In this document: positions 57,231-64,000 of the stretch, piece by piece
How the letters are laid out: every line of letters starts with the position of its first letter
How positions within the stretch are numbered: position 1 is the first letter of the stretch
From: Streptomyces sp. XD-27
GTDB lineage: Bacteria > Actinomycetota > Actinomycetes > Streptomycetales > Streptomycetaceae
Reading direction: 5' to 3'
Assembly (NCBI RefSeq): GCF_030553055.1
Contig: NZ_CP130713.1
Coordinates: 3,658,001-3,722,000, forward strand
Length of the DNA: 64,000 bases
The notes under the pieces: generated by a model
The model's input: the letters and a program-made list of their open reading frames with translations, nothing else
What the model was told of the DNA's origin: nothing
The model's database searches: none
Program-made: the position numbers and the translations under genes

Positions 57231-59366
57231 ATGGGTGGTGTTGACGGGCGAGGAGAGCCGCGCGACCGCAACGAGCGGGACACGGGCGGGCAGGGGACCG
57301 AGGCAGCGGAGACGTCCGGGGCCGGAACGAGCGGCGCCGGAACGGGCGGAGCGGACGAGGCCCGGCCCGTCGGCACCGGGGCTCCTGGTGGGGGTGAAGC
57401 CGGCAGAGGCGCCCCCTCGCCTCAGGTGCCGGCGCAAGGGGGCCGGCACCGCCGCGTCAAGGGCATGTCCCGGCCGAACCCGAGCGTGCCATCGCAGCGC
57501 GACCGCGCCGGCGGGGCCACCGGTGCGGCCGGCGAGGCGGAGGGCGGGACGGCACCGTCGGACGCCGACCTGGTCACGCGGCTGCGCGACGGTGACGACA
57601 CCGCGTACGAGGAGTTGTACCGCCGTCATGCCGGCTCGGTGCGGCGGTACGCCCGTAGCTGCTGCCGGGACGCCGACACCGCGGACGACCTCACCGCCGA
57701 GGTGTTCGCACGGACGCTGCAGGCGGTACGGGGCGGGGCGGGCCCGGATTCGGCGGTCCGCGCCTACCTGCTCACCACCGTGCGACGGGTTGCGGCGACG
57801 TGGGGCAGGACGGCCAAGCGGGAGCAGCTCGTCGAGGATTTCGCCGCGTTCGCGTCCGACGCGGCACGGCCCGCGGCCGAGGCCCGCACGCATGACCAGG
57901 GCGCGGACGTCAAGGCGATGCACGCCGCCGAGCGGACCCTGGCCGTCAAGGCGTTCCGCAGCCTGCCGGAGCACTACCAGGCGGTGCTGTGGCACACCAC
58001 GGTCGAGGAGGAGTCGCCGCGTGAGGTGGCACCACTGCTCGGTCTGTCGGACAACGCCACGGCGGTGCTGGCGCACCGGGCCCGGGAGAAGCTCAAGCAG
58101 GCGTACCTCCAGGCCCATGTGAGCACCGCCCTGACCGAGGGCGGGGACTGCGCGCGGTACGCCGACCGGCTGGGCGCGTACGCACGCGGCGGTCTGCGGA
58201 CGCGGGCGGAACTCGGACTGCGCAAGCACCTGGAGAACTGCCCGAAGTGCCGTATGGCGGCCCTGGAGGTCGCCGACGTGAACGCGCGGCTGCGCGCCGT
58301 GCTGCCGCTCGCGGTCATCGGCTGGTTCGCGGGCGGCTACGTGCTCAAGGCGGCGGCAGGTGCCGCCGCGGGCGCGGCCGGAGCAGGGGCCGCGGCGGCG
58401 GGTCTGAGCGCGGGGGCGACCGCCACGGCGGGCGGCGCTGGAGCTGGAGCTGGAGCTGGAGCTGGAGCTGGAGGCGGAACGAGCGCTGCGGGCGCGGGGG
58501 CCGCGGCGGAAGGTCTGGCGGCCCCGGTGAAGGTGGGTATCGCGGCGGGCGTCATCGTCACGGCCGCCGCCACCGCGCTGGCCCTCACCACCGGTGGCGG
58601 CGGGCAGCCGAAGCAGGTCGCCGCCAAGCCGTCGGCGTCACCCGCCGTTCCGGCGAAGCCGACGCCGGAGTCCAGCCCGCCGTCGGAGGCGAAGGCCACG
58701 CCTGTGCCCGCGGAGGCGAAGCCCAAGCCGCGGACCTCCCCTCCCGCCGCGAAGCCGAGCCCGACCGCGCCCCGGCCGACGCCCACCACGCCCGCGCCGA
58801 AGCCCACCACGGCCGCCCCGCGCCCGACTCCCACCCCCACCCCGCCGAAACCGACGTCGAAACCGACGTCGAAGCCGACACCGCAGCCGACGCCGACGTC
58901 GCCCCGGCCCACGTCCACTCCCCCGCAGGCCCCGACGGCGTACCAGCTCAACCGCCTGGAGTTCGGCGGTGCGGGCGATGGCACGGAGCCGGAGCTGCGG
59001 CAGGGCGAGAGCAGCTGGCTGTGGCAGCGCTGGGGGCTGTCCACAGGCGGCACCCCTTACCCCCACGGTGTGACCGTGCGGGAACCGTCGTCGTTGACGA
59101 TCGACCTCAACCGCTCCTGTGTCTCCTACAGCGCGTACGTCGGCATCGACGACCTGATGCTGGGGTTCGGCGCCGCGCGCTTCTCCGTCTACGCGGACGG
59201 GGTGCGGCTGTGGCGCTCCCCGGTGATCCACGGCGGCGACCCGGCCGTGCCCGTCCAGGTGCCGCTGTCCGGGCGAAAGACGCTCCGGCTGGTGGTCGAA
59301 CGACACGGTTCGCTGAGCAAGGTGGCTCTGGCGGACTGGGCGCAGTCCGTCATCAATTGCACATAA
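57231..59366 (+). CDS. ECF sigma factor fused to anti-sigma-like and NPCBM-like membrane domains
   Basis: 711 residues in one chain. After a low-complexity N-terminus come sigma region 2 (about 109-175: DADLVTRLRDGDDTAYEELY, ADDLTAEVFARTLQAV) and region 4 (about 235-290: FRSLPEHYQAVLWHTTVEEE then SPREVAPLLGLSDNATAVLA). Next is a zinc-binding HxxxCxxC (KHLENCPKC, about 335-343) as in ZAS anti-sigma factors, one membrane segment (about 358-385), a Gly/Ala then Pro/Thr-rich linker, and a C-terminal NPCBM/carbohydrate-binding-like domain with SAYVGIDDLMLGFGAARFSV. Binding outside could release or modulate the sigma part inside. ECF groups with fused C-terminal domains are known in actinobacteria. 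Start 57231 or 57465. Confidence 0.88.
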   Translation: MGGVDGRGEPRDRNERDTGGQGTEAAETSGAGTSGAGTGGADEARPVGTGAPGGGEAGRGAPSPQVPAQGGRHRRVKGMSRPNPSVPSQRDRAGGATGAAGEAEGGTAPSDADLVTRLRDGDDTAYEELYRRHAGSVRRYARSCCRDADTADDLTAEVFARTLQAVRGGAGPDSAVRAYLLTTVRRVAATWGRTAKREQLVEDFAAFASDAARPAAEARTHDQGADVKAMHAAERTLAVKAFRSLPEHYQAVLWHTTVEEESPREVAPLLGLSDNATAVLAHRAREKLKQAYLQAHVSTALTEGGDCARYADRLGAYARGGLRTRAELGLRKHLENCPKCRMAALEVADVNARLRAVLPLAVIGWFAGGYVLKAAAGAAAGAAGAGAAAAGLSAGATATAGGAGAGAGAGAGAGGGTSAAGAGAAAEGLAAPVKVGIAAGVIVTAAATALALTTGGGGQPKQVAAKPSASPAVPAKPTPESSPPSEAKATPVPAEAKPKPRTSPPAAKPSPTAPRPTPTTPAPKPTTAAPRPTPTPTPPKPTSKPTSKPTPQPTPTSPRPTSTPPQAPTAYQLNRLEFGGAGDGTEPELRQGESSWLWQRWGLSTGGTPYPHGVTVREPSSLTIDLNRSCVSYSAYVGIDDLMLGFGAARFSVYADGVRLWRSPVIHGGDPAVPVQVPLSGRKTLRLVVERHGSLSKVALADWAQSVINCT
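58441..58473 (+). repeat. GAGCTG hexamer microsatellite in the sigma factor gene
   Basis: Five exact GAGCTG copies plus a partial sixth, coding an Ala-Gly run just beyond the membrane segment. Being a multiple of three, slippage would change the length of the linker without breaking the frame. Confidence 0.85.
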
Positions 59367-59370
59367 GCCA

Positions 59371-62300
59371 TCAATCGGCAGTGACCGAAGGGGGCGGCGG
59401 AGGCGTGGCGATCGAGTCCAGCAGCGCGACGCACTCGTCGGCGGTCAGTCGCGTGCCCTCGGCGCGCAGTTCCTCGAACGCGCCCTCGCCCAGCGCCTCG
59501 CACGCGGCCTTCGCCACGTCCGTGACGTGCTCCTCCAGCGACGGCGTGCGCGGCTGTCCCGCGCGCCATGCCCCGGCCGCGCCCAGCAGCCGGGCGGCCG
59601 GGGCGTGGCGCGCGAGCTGGAGGAGGATGTAGGCCGCGGTCTCCGCCTGCAGGGCCAGCAGCCCCTCCGTACTGTGCGACTCGATGCCCGTGCGCAACGC
59701 GTCACGGATCTTGCGCAGGCCGCCCGGCGCGTCCCCGCTGTCCGCCGTGATCCGGGCGTCGATGCCGCCGAGCACCGTCCAGAACTGCGGTGGCGGGGTG
59801 GCGGCTCTCGCCGCCTCCCGCAGCGCCTCGTCGCACCGTGCCCGCGCGGCGTCGAGGTCGCCGCCGCGCAGTGCGATCGACGCGCGCAGCATGCGGTTGA
59901 AGGCCTGTGCGTCCCGCGCGCCGTGGCGCTCGGCTTCGGCCTCGGACTCGTCCAGCAGCCGCACCGCCTCCGGCAGATCGCCGCATTGGAAGGCGAGGTC
60001 GGCGAGCCGTGTGATGAGGAACGGGGTCTCGGTGTGGGCGCCGATCTCGCGCGCGAGCCGCAGTGCCTCCTCGTGCGACGCCCGAGCGTCGGCGTAACGG
60101 CCGTGCGCCATGGCCATCTCGCCGTTGGCCTCCTCCACCTGCGCGAGTATCCAGCGGTCTCCGACGCGTCGGCTCAGCTCGCGCAGTTCCGGCCAGCCGC
60201 GCTCGGCGCGGGCCATGCCGCCGGGCAGGTCGATCTCCAGGTGCGTACGCAGCATCAGCAGGGCGCCGAGCGCCCATTCGTCGCCGTACCGACGGCAGTT
60301 GGCGACCGCCTCGTCCAGCATGGGCACCACGCTCGTGTGCCCGTCGATGAGGTATCCGCAGAACGGCCACAGAAGGCCGGGGAAGCGGGCACCGCGCGGG
60401 CCGGAGTGACCGGCGTAGGCGGCCCGTATGGCGCGTGCGGCGGCCATGGTTTCGGGGCTCCGCAGCTCCTGTTCGGAACGCTGCTCGGCGATCAGGAAGT
60501 AGCGGAGGAGGCGGAGGTCGACCACATCCTCGTGGCGGGAGGAGGGGACGGGATCCGAGACCGGAGCGATGAGCGTCAGCGCTCGCGCCGCCCACGAAGC
60601 CCCCTCGTCACGGTAATTGCGCAGCCACCAGAACCACCCCATGTCGAAGACGAGGGCGATCGCGCTGTCCTCGTCCCGGCACTCGATGGCACGGTGCAGC
60701 GCCGCGCGGATGTTGTCCAGGTCGGCCTCGACGCGGCGCAGCCACGGAAGCTGCTCCGCCGAGCGCACCAGCGGATCGGCGGTGTGGGCGAACGCCCTGA
60801 AGTGCGCGGTGTGGCGGCGGAGCGCGGCGGCGTGGTCCCGGCGGGTGGCCGGGGTCTCGGCGGCACGCTCGTTGACGTACTCATGAATGGTTTCCAGCAT
60901 GCGGAAACGGACTTCATCATCTCGCCCTTGGGGATGGTCGACCACGAGCAGGGACTTGTCGGCCAGCGCACCGAGCAGATCGAGGACATCCCCCTGCCCG
61001 ATGCGTACGGACGGCTCCGGCGCGTCGGCGCACCCGTGCCGGACCGGGTCGGCGCCCCCTTGCTGTGCCGCGTCGAGGCGCTCCTGCTGTGCCGCGTCGA
61101 GGCGCTCCTGCCGCACCGGATCCGCGCACACCGACTCCGCCGCGTCCAGGGTCCAGCCGCCCGCGAACACCGACGCGCGCCGCAGCAGCGCGCGTTCGCG
61201 GTCGTCGAGCAGGTCCCAGGACCAGTCCACGACGGCGCGCAGCGTCTGTTGCCGCGGCAGTACGGTCCTGCTGCCGGTGGTCAGCAGCCGGAAGCGGTCG
61301 TCCAGACGGCCCGCGATCTGCCGTGGGGTGAGCAGCCGGAGGCGTGCCGCGGCGAGTTCGATGGCCAGCGGCAGGCCGTCGAGGCGGCGGCAGATCTCGG
61401 CGACCGCGGCTTCGGTCGCCGGGTCCCGCGCCGGGTCGAACCCGGGGCGTACGGCAGCGGCGCGCTCGGCGAACAGCTGGTGCGCGGGGGCCGGAAGCAG
61501 CGGTTCCACCGGGCGTACGGTCTCGCCGGGCACCCCGAGCGGCTCACGGCTGGTGGCGAGGATGGTGACCCCCGGGCAGGCCGCGAGCAGCGCCTCGGCC
61601 AACTGGGCGGCGGCATCGATGACGTGCTCGCAGTTGTCGAGGAGGAGCAGCAGGCGGCGAGGGCCGCAGTACTCAATGAGCCGCGCGGTCGGGTCCGCGG
61701 CATCCGCGCCGCTCGTACGGCCTTCGAGCCCCGAGCCGAGAAGGGCCGTCTCACGGCGGCCGAGCGCGCTGAGCACGGTGCCGGGGACGGCGCGCGGATC
61801 GTCGAGCGGGGCGAGCTCGGCGGCCCAGACCCCGTCGCGGTGGGCGGCGCCGAGGGTCGCGGCGGTCTCCTCGGAGAGCCGGGTCTTGCCGGAACCACCG
61901 GGTCCGGTCAGCGTGACGAGGCGGGCGGAGCTCAGGTCGTCGCGGAGCGCGTCGATCTCGGCCTGGCGGCCGACGAAGCTGGTGAGGCGGGCGCGCAGGT
62001 TGCCACGAGCCGGGCGGGCGGCGGAGGCGGGGCCGGGGCGGGCGGCAGAGCCGGGGCTGAGGCGGGCAGCGGAGGCGGGTCCCGGACGGGCGGTGGCGGT
62101 GTGCCCTGGAGCCGCGGTGCGGTCCGTGGCCGTAGCCGCGTTCGTGACCGCAGCCGCGTCCGTGGCCGTAGCCGTCCGCGGCCCGCCGCCGTCCAGCAGC
62201 AGGCGGTAGAGCCGCTGAAGCTCCGGTCCCGGCTCCGTACCGAGCCTGTCCGCGAGTCCGCGGCGCACGTCCTCGTACGCCGCGAGCGCGTCCGCCGACC

Positions 62301-62910
62301 GCCCGATCGCACGCAGCGCCTGGATCAGCTGGGCGTGGAACGTTTCGTCAAGCGGGTGGTCGGCGACCAACTCGCGGAGTTCCGGAACCAGGGCGACGGC
62401 CTGCCCGCGCGCCAGATCGGCCGCCACCCGCTGGTGCAGGGCGGTCAGCCGCAGCGCCTCGGGCCTTGCGGCCGCCGCCTCCCGGTCCGGCAGGTCGGCG
62501 AGCGCCGGTCCACGCCAGAGCCCGAGCGCCGTACGGAGCGTGGCGGCCGCCGTCTCCGGGTCCCCGGCGTCGAGGGCGCGTCCGCCGACGTCCACCAGGC
62601 GCTCGAAACGCAGCAGGTCGATGTCGTCGGGGGTGGCGTCGAGGCGGTAGCCGCCGGGTGCGGAGAGCACCGCGTCCCGCCCGAGGGCGCGCCGTAGCCG
62701 GCCGACGAGCGCCTGGAGCGCGGCCAGGGCGTCGTGCGGTGGTTCGTCGCCCCAGACCTCGTCGATCAGGACGTCGACGGGGGTCGGGGTGGCGCGTGCG
62801 GCGCGCAGCGCGAGCGCGGCGAGAAGCGCGCGGAGCCGGGCTCCGCCGACGGGGAGCGGCTGCCCGTCGGCGGCACGCGCTTCGGTGGGGCCGAGTATCA
62901 GATACCGCAC
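59371..62910 (-). CDS. AfsR/SARP family regulator (BTAD + NB-ARC + TPR)
   Basis: 1,179 residues from the GTG at 62910 with AAGGA upstream. N-terminal OmpR-like winged helix (LRALLAALALRAARATPTPVDV, then GRLRRALGRDAVL) and BTAD helices (to about 260), a low-complexity Ala/Thr/Arg linker, an NB-ARC domain (Walker A LTGPGGSGKTRLSEE about residue 337, LLLLDNCEHVIDAAAQLAEA and GLPLAIELAAARLR), and a C-terminal TPR-like region. An internal ERLDAAQQ duplication lies near nucleotide 61080. Such SARPs activate antibiotic clusters; the lasso-type cyclase gene next to it is a natural target. Convergent, four bases from the sigma factor gene. Confidence 0.93.
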   Translation of the reverse strand: MRYLILGPTEARAADGQPLPVGGARLRALLAALALRAARATPTPVDVLIDEVWGDEPPHDALAALQALVGRLRRALGRDAVLSAPGGYRLDATPDDIDLLRFERLVDVGGRALDAGDPETAAATLRTALGLWRGPALADLPDREAAAARPEALRLTALHQRVAADLARGQAVALVPELRELVADHPLDETFHAQLIQALRAIGRSADALAAYEDVRRGLADRLGTEPGPELQRLYRLLLDGGGPRTATATDAAAVTNAATATDRTAAPGHTATARPGPASAARLSPGSAARPGPASAARPARGNLRARLTSFVGRQAEIDALRDDLSSARLVTLTGPGGSGKTRLSEETAATLGAAHRDGVWAAELAPLDDPRAVPGTVLSALGRRETALLGSGLEGRTSGADAADPTARLIEYCGPRRLLLLLDNCEHVIDAAAQLAEALLAACPGVTILATSREPLGVPGETVRPVEPLLPAPAHQLFAERAAAVRPGFDPARDPATEAAVAEICRRLDGLPLAIELAAARLRLLTPRQIAGRLDDRFRLLTTGSRTVLPRQQTLRAVVDWSWDLLDDRERALLRRASVFAGGWTLDAAESVCADPVRQERLDAAQQERLDAAQQGGADPVRHGCADAPEPSVRIGQGDVLDLLGALADKSLLVVDHPQGRDDEVRFRMLETIHEYVNERAAETPATRRDHAAALRRHTAHFRAFAHTADPLVRSAEQLPWLRRVEADLDNIRAALHRAIECRDEDSAIALVFDMGWFWWLRNYRDEGASWAARALTLIAPVSDPVPSSRHEDVVDLRLLRYFLIAEQRSEQELRSPETMAAARAIRAAYAGHSGPRGARFPGLLWPFCGYLIDGHTSVVPMLDEAVANCRRYGDEWALGALLMLRTHLEIDLPGGMARAERGWPELRELSRRVGDRWILAQVEEANGEMAMAHGRYADARASHEEALRLAREIGAHTETPFLITRLADLAFQCGDLPEAVRLLDESEAEAERHGARDAQAFNRMLRASIALRGGDLDAARARCDEALREAARAATPPPQFWTVLGGIDARITADSGDAPGGLRKIRDALRTGIESHSTEGLLALQAETAAYILLQLARHAPAARLLGAAGAWRAGQPRTPSLEEHVTDVAKAACEALGEGAFEELRAEGTRLTADECVALLDSIATPPPPPSVTAD

Positions 62911-62925
62911 GGGAACATGGTCCTT

Positions 62926-62983
62926 GGGGAAGGGGACGGGGACAGGGAGGGGACGGGGACGGGGAGGGGACGGGGACGGGGAG
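62926..62983 (+). repeat. G-rich repeat tract just upstream of the SARP gene
   Basis: Ten runs of three or four G within about 56 bases on the plus strand (GGGGACGGGGAC type repeats, 18-base period), beginning 16 bases before the SARP start codon. It can form G-quadruplexes in the template strand and encodes only a Pro/Ser/Arg repeat if translated, supporting the GTG start at 62910 over any longer one. Confidence 0.8.
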
Positions 62984-63082
62984 CAGGCTTCCATGCGCCT
63001 GCCGCAACGCGCCTGCTTCGAAGCGCCGCTTCAACGCGCTTCTTTTAAAGAGCCTGCTGCAATGCGTCTGACTCCGCGATTC

Positions 63083-64000
63083 TCACAGGCTGGGGCGCGG
63101 GACCACGCCGCCCGCGACCGCCCGCTGGCGCGGTGCCGCCGTGCCCGTCCAGCATGTTCCGCGCCGGGCCAGCAGGCGGCGCAGCCACAGTTCCGTGGCG
63201 ACCAGCTCGGCCAGGCCGTCCAGCGGGAGCCGTTCGCCCTCCGCCGCCGCTCGCAGGGCCTTGCGGACGACGCGCGCCTCGACCAGCCCCGCGTCCGCCA
63301 GCAGCGGTGCCTCGAAGAGGTCGATGAGGTCGCTCGCGTACGTGCGCAGTCCGGCGCGTACGGCGGCGTTGTGGGCGGCGTGGGACGTGGCGCCCCAGCC
63401 GGGTGGCAGGTCGCGGATGCCCGCGCCCGCGAGTACGGCGCGCAGGACCGCGGCGCGCGCCCCCGGTTGCACGCGGAGTGCCTCGGGGAGCGCGCGGCAG
63501 GCGCGGACGACCTGGTTGTCCAGAAAGGGCGCGTGCAGTCGCTGGCTGCGTACCTCCGCGGCCTGTTCGAAGACGCGCTGGTCGGCGGCGTAACGGGCAA
63601 GCGCGGCATCGGCACGGCGCTCGCCGGGGCGGCGGAGCGCGGCCGGTCGGGCGGCCGCCGCTTCCAGGCGAACCGATACCTCTGCCAGCGCCTCGCCGGT
63701 CAGCCACCGCGCGGCGGGCCCGGGGCGGCACCAGGTGAGCGCGGCGAGGGAGGCGGAGACCACACCGGTGGCGCCCGGCCCGGCATCGCCGGCGAAGCGG
63801 CGTTCCATCAGGCGGTGTGCGGCGTCCTCCAGACCGTCCTTGTACGGCGTACGGGCCAGTCTGCGGGCGGCGCGGTAGACGGTGAAGGGGACGAAGAAGG
63901 AGTGCGCGGACGGCCCGTCGGCACGGGCGAGGGCCGTGGCGGGCCGCAGCAGGTGCCTGCGGCGCCGGTCGAGCAGCAGATCCGCGAGGCGGGCGGGATG
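63083..64000 (-). CDS. Asparagine synthase-related protein, lasso peptide cyclase-like (partial, 5' end outside)
   Basis: The gene enters from the right edge; the frame is open through 64000, so only the last 305 residues are seen. The region matches the C-terminal half of Asn-synthase-like lasso cyclases: HAARL-type start, RLHAPFLDNQVVRACRALP, a leading RVFEQAAEVRSQ helix, LLADAGLVEARVVRKALR and LVATELWLRRLL. The ATP-binding SGGxDS motif would lie beyond the edge. In place of the family's R(T)TKG motif it has GWGATSHAAHN. Lasso cyclases join the peptide N-terminus to an Asp/Glu side chain. No B1/B2 genes follow on this side. Confidence 0.8.
   Translation of the reverse strand, partial: HPARLADLLLDRRRRHLLRPATALARADGPSAHSFFVPFTVYRAARRLARTPYKDGLEDAAHRLMERRFAGDAGPGATGVVSASLAALTWCRPGPAARWLTGEALAEVSVRLEAAAARPAALRRPGERRADAALARYAADQRVFEQAAEVRSQRLHAPFLDNQVVRACRALPEALRVQPGARAAVLRAVLAGAGIRDLPPGWGATSHAAHNAAVRAGLRTYASDLIDLFEAPLLADAGLVEARVVRKALRAAAEGERLPLDGLAELVATELWLRRLLARRGTCWTGTAAPRQRAVAGGVVPRPSL

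Noticed and set aside
59527..62697. Plus-strand open frame of 1,056 codons
   Set aside because: Shadow of the SARP gene on the other strand; Arg/Gly/Glu-rich composition with no domain, a common effect of high third-position GC.

Overview
The window is high-GC actinobacterial DNA, almost certainly a Streptomyces chromosome. Signs of this are the G/C-ending codon use, many GTG starts, several TetR/MarR/GntR/SARP regulators, SpoIIE-type phosphatases, a mycothiol-dependent isomerase family protein, and a 16S-23S-5S operon without spacer tRNAs. From memory, the order pstSCAB - pit - DUF47 - CsoR followed by a type IV secretion-like locus resembles the central chromosome of S. coelicolor; I could not check this.

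Layout. 0-12.3 kb is a patchwork of small regulator/effector units: FMN reductase and GNAT; a TetR-controlled DrrAB-type ABC exporter; a cupin divergent from a GlxA-type AraC regulator; a secreted serine hydrolase; a GntR/UTRA regulator divergent from small ORFs; a TetR-controlled cupin and DHA2 exporter; a GNAT gene with a frameshift near its 3' end; and a maleylpyruvate isomerase family gene. 12.4-14.7 kb is a compact locus: an HTH regulator, a palindromic operator, a 43-residue peptide, a YcaO-domain enzyme and a 50-residue membrane peptide. I regard it as the best candidate for an undescribed RiPP-like system. 14.7-19.9 kb has a short UvrA-like (DrrC-type) ABC protein, a VOC/AraC pair, and a regulator - HbhA-like - DUF2516 cluster with a long palindrome in front. 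20-22.6 kb has a REC-SpoIIE phosphatase and a coiled-coil NlpC/P60 hydrolase.

22.7-29.5 kb is phosphate and metal homeostasis: PHO-box repeats, pstS-pstC-pstA-pstB with a hairpin after pstS, a strong terminator, a convergent Pit transporter with its DUF47 partner, and a CsoR copper repressor with its own operator. 29.5-33.7 kb holds small conserved genes, an LppX/LprG-like lipoprotein, a FAD (BBE-type) oxidoreductase and a PAP2 phosphatase. 33.8-43.6 kb is a chromosomal type IV secretion-like set: a dual-domain wall hydrolase, a VirB2-like peptide, a VirB8-like protein, a TrbL/VirB6-like protein, an SCO6880-family protein that looks like VirB3 plus the front half of VirB4, a VirB4 ATPase core, and a coupling-protein-like ATPase with no visible Walker A. 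No relaxase or integrase is present.

43.6-49.9 kb is a GNAT gene and one rRNA operon on the minus strand with a perfect 20-bp stem terminator. 50-56.9 kb has a MarR/MFS divergent pair, a PAS-SpoIIE-HATPase phosphatase, a type II NADH dehydrogenase-like flavoprotein and a TetR regulator. 57.2-64 kb has an ECF sigma factor fused in one chain to a zinc-binding anti-sigma-like motif, a membrane segment and an NPCBM-like outer domain; a large SARP/NB-ARC/TPR regulator; and, cut by the window edge, the C-terminal part of an asparagine-synthase-like lasso peptide cyclase.
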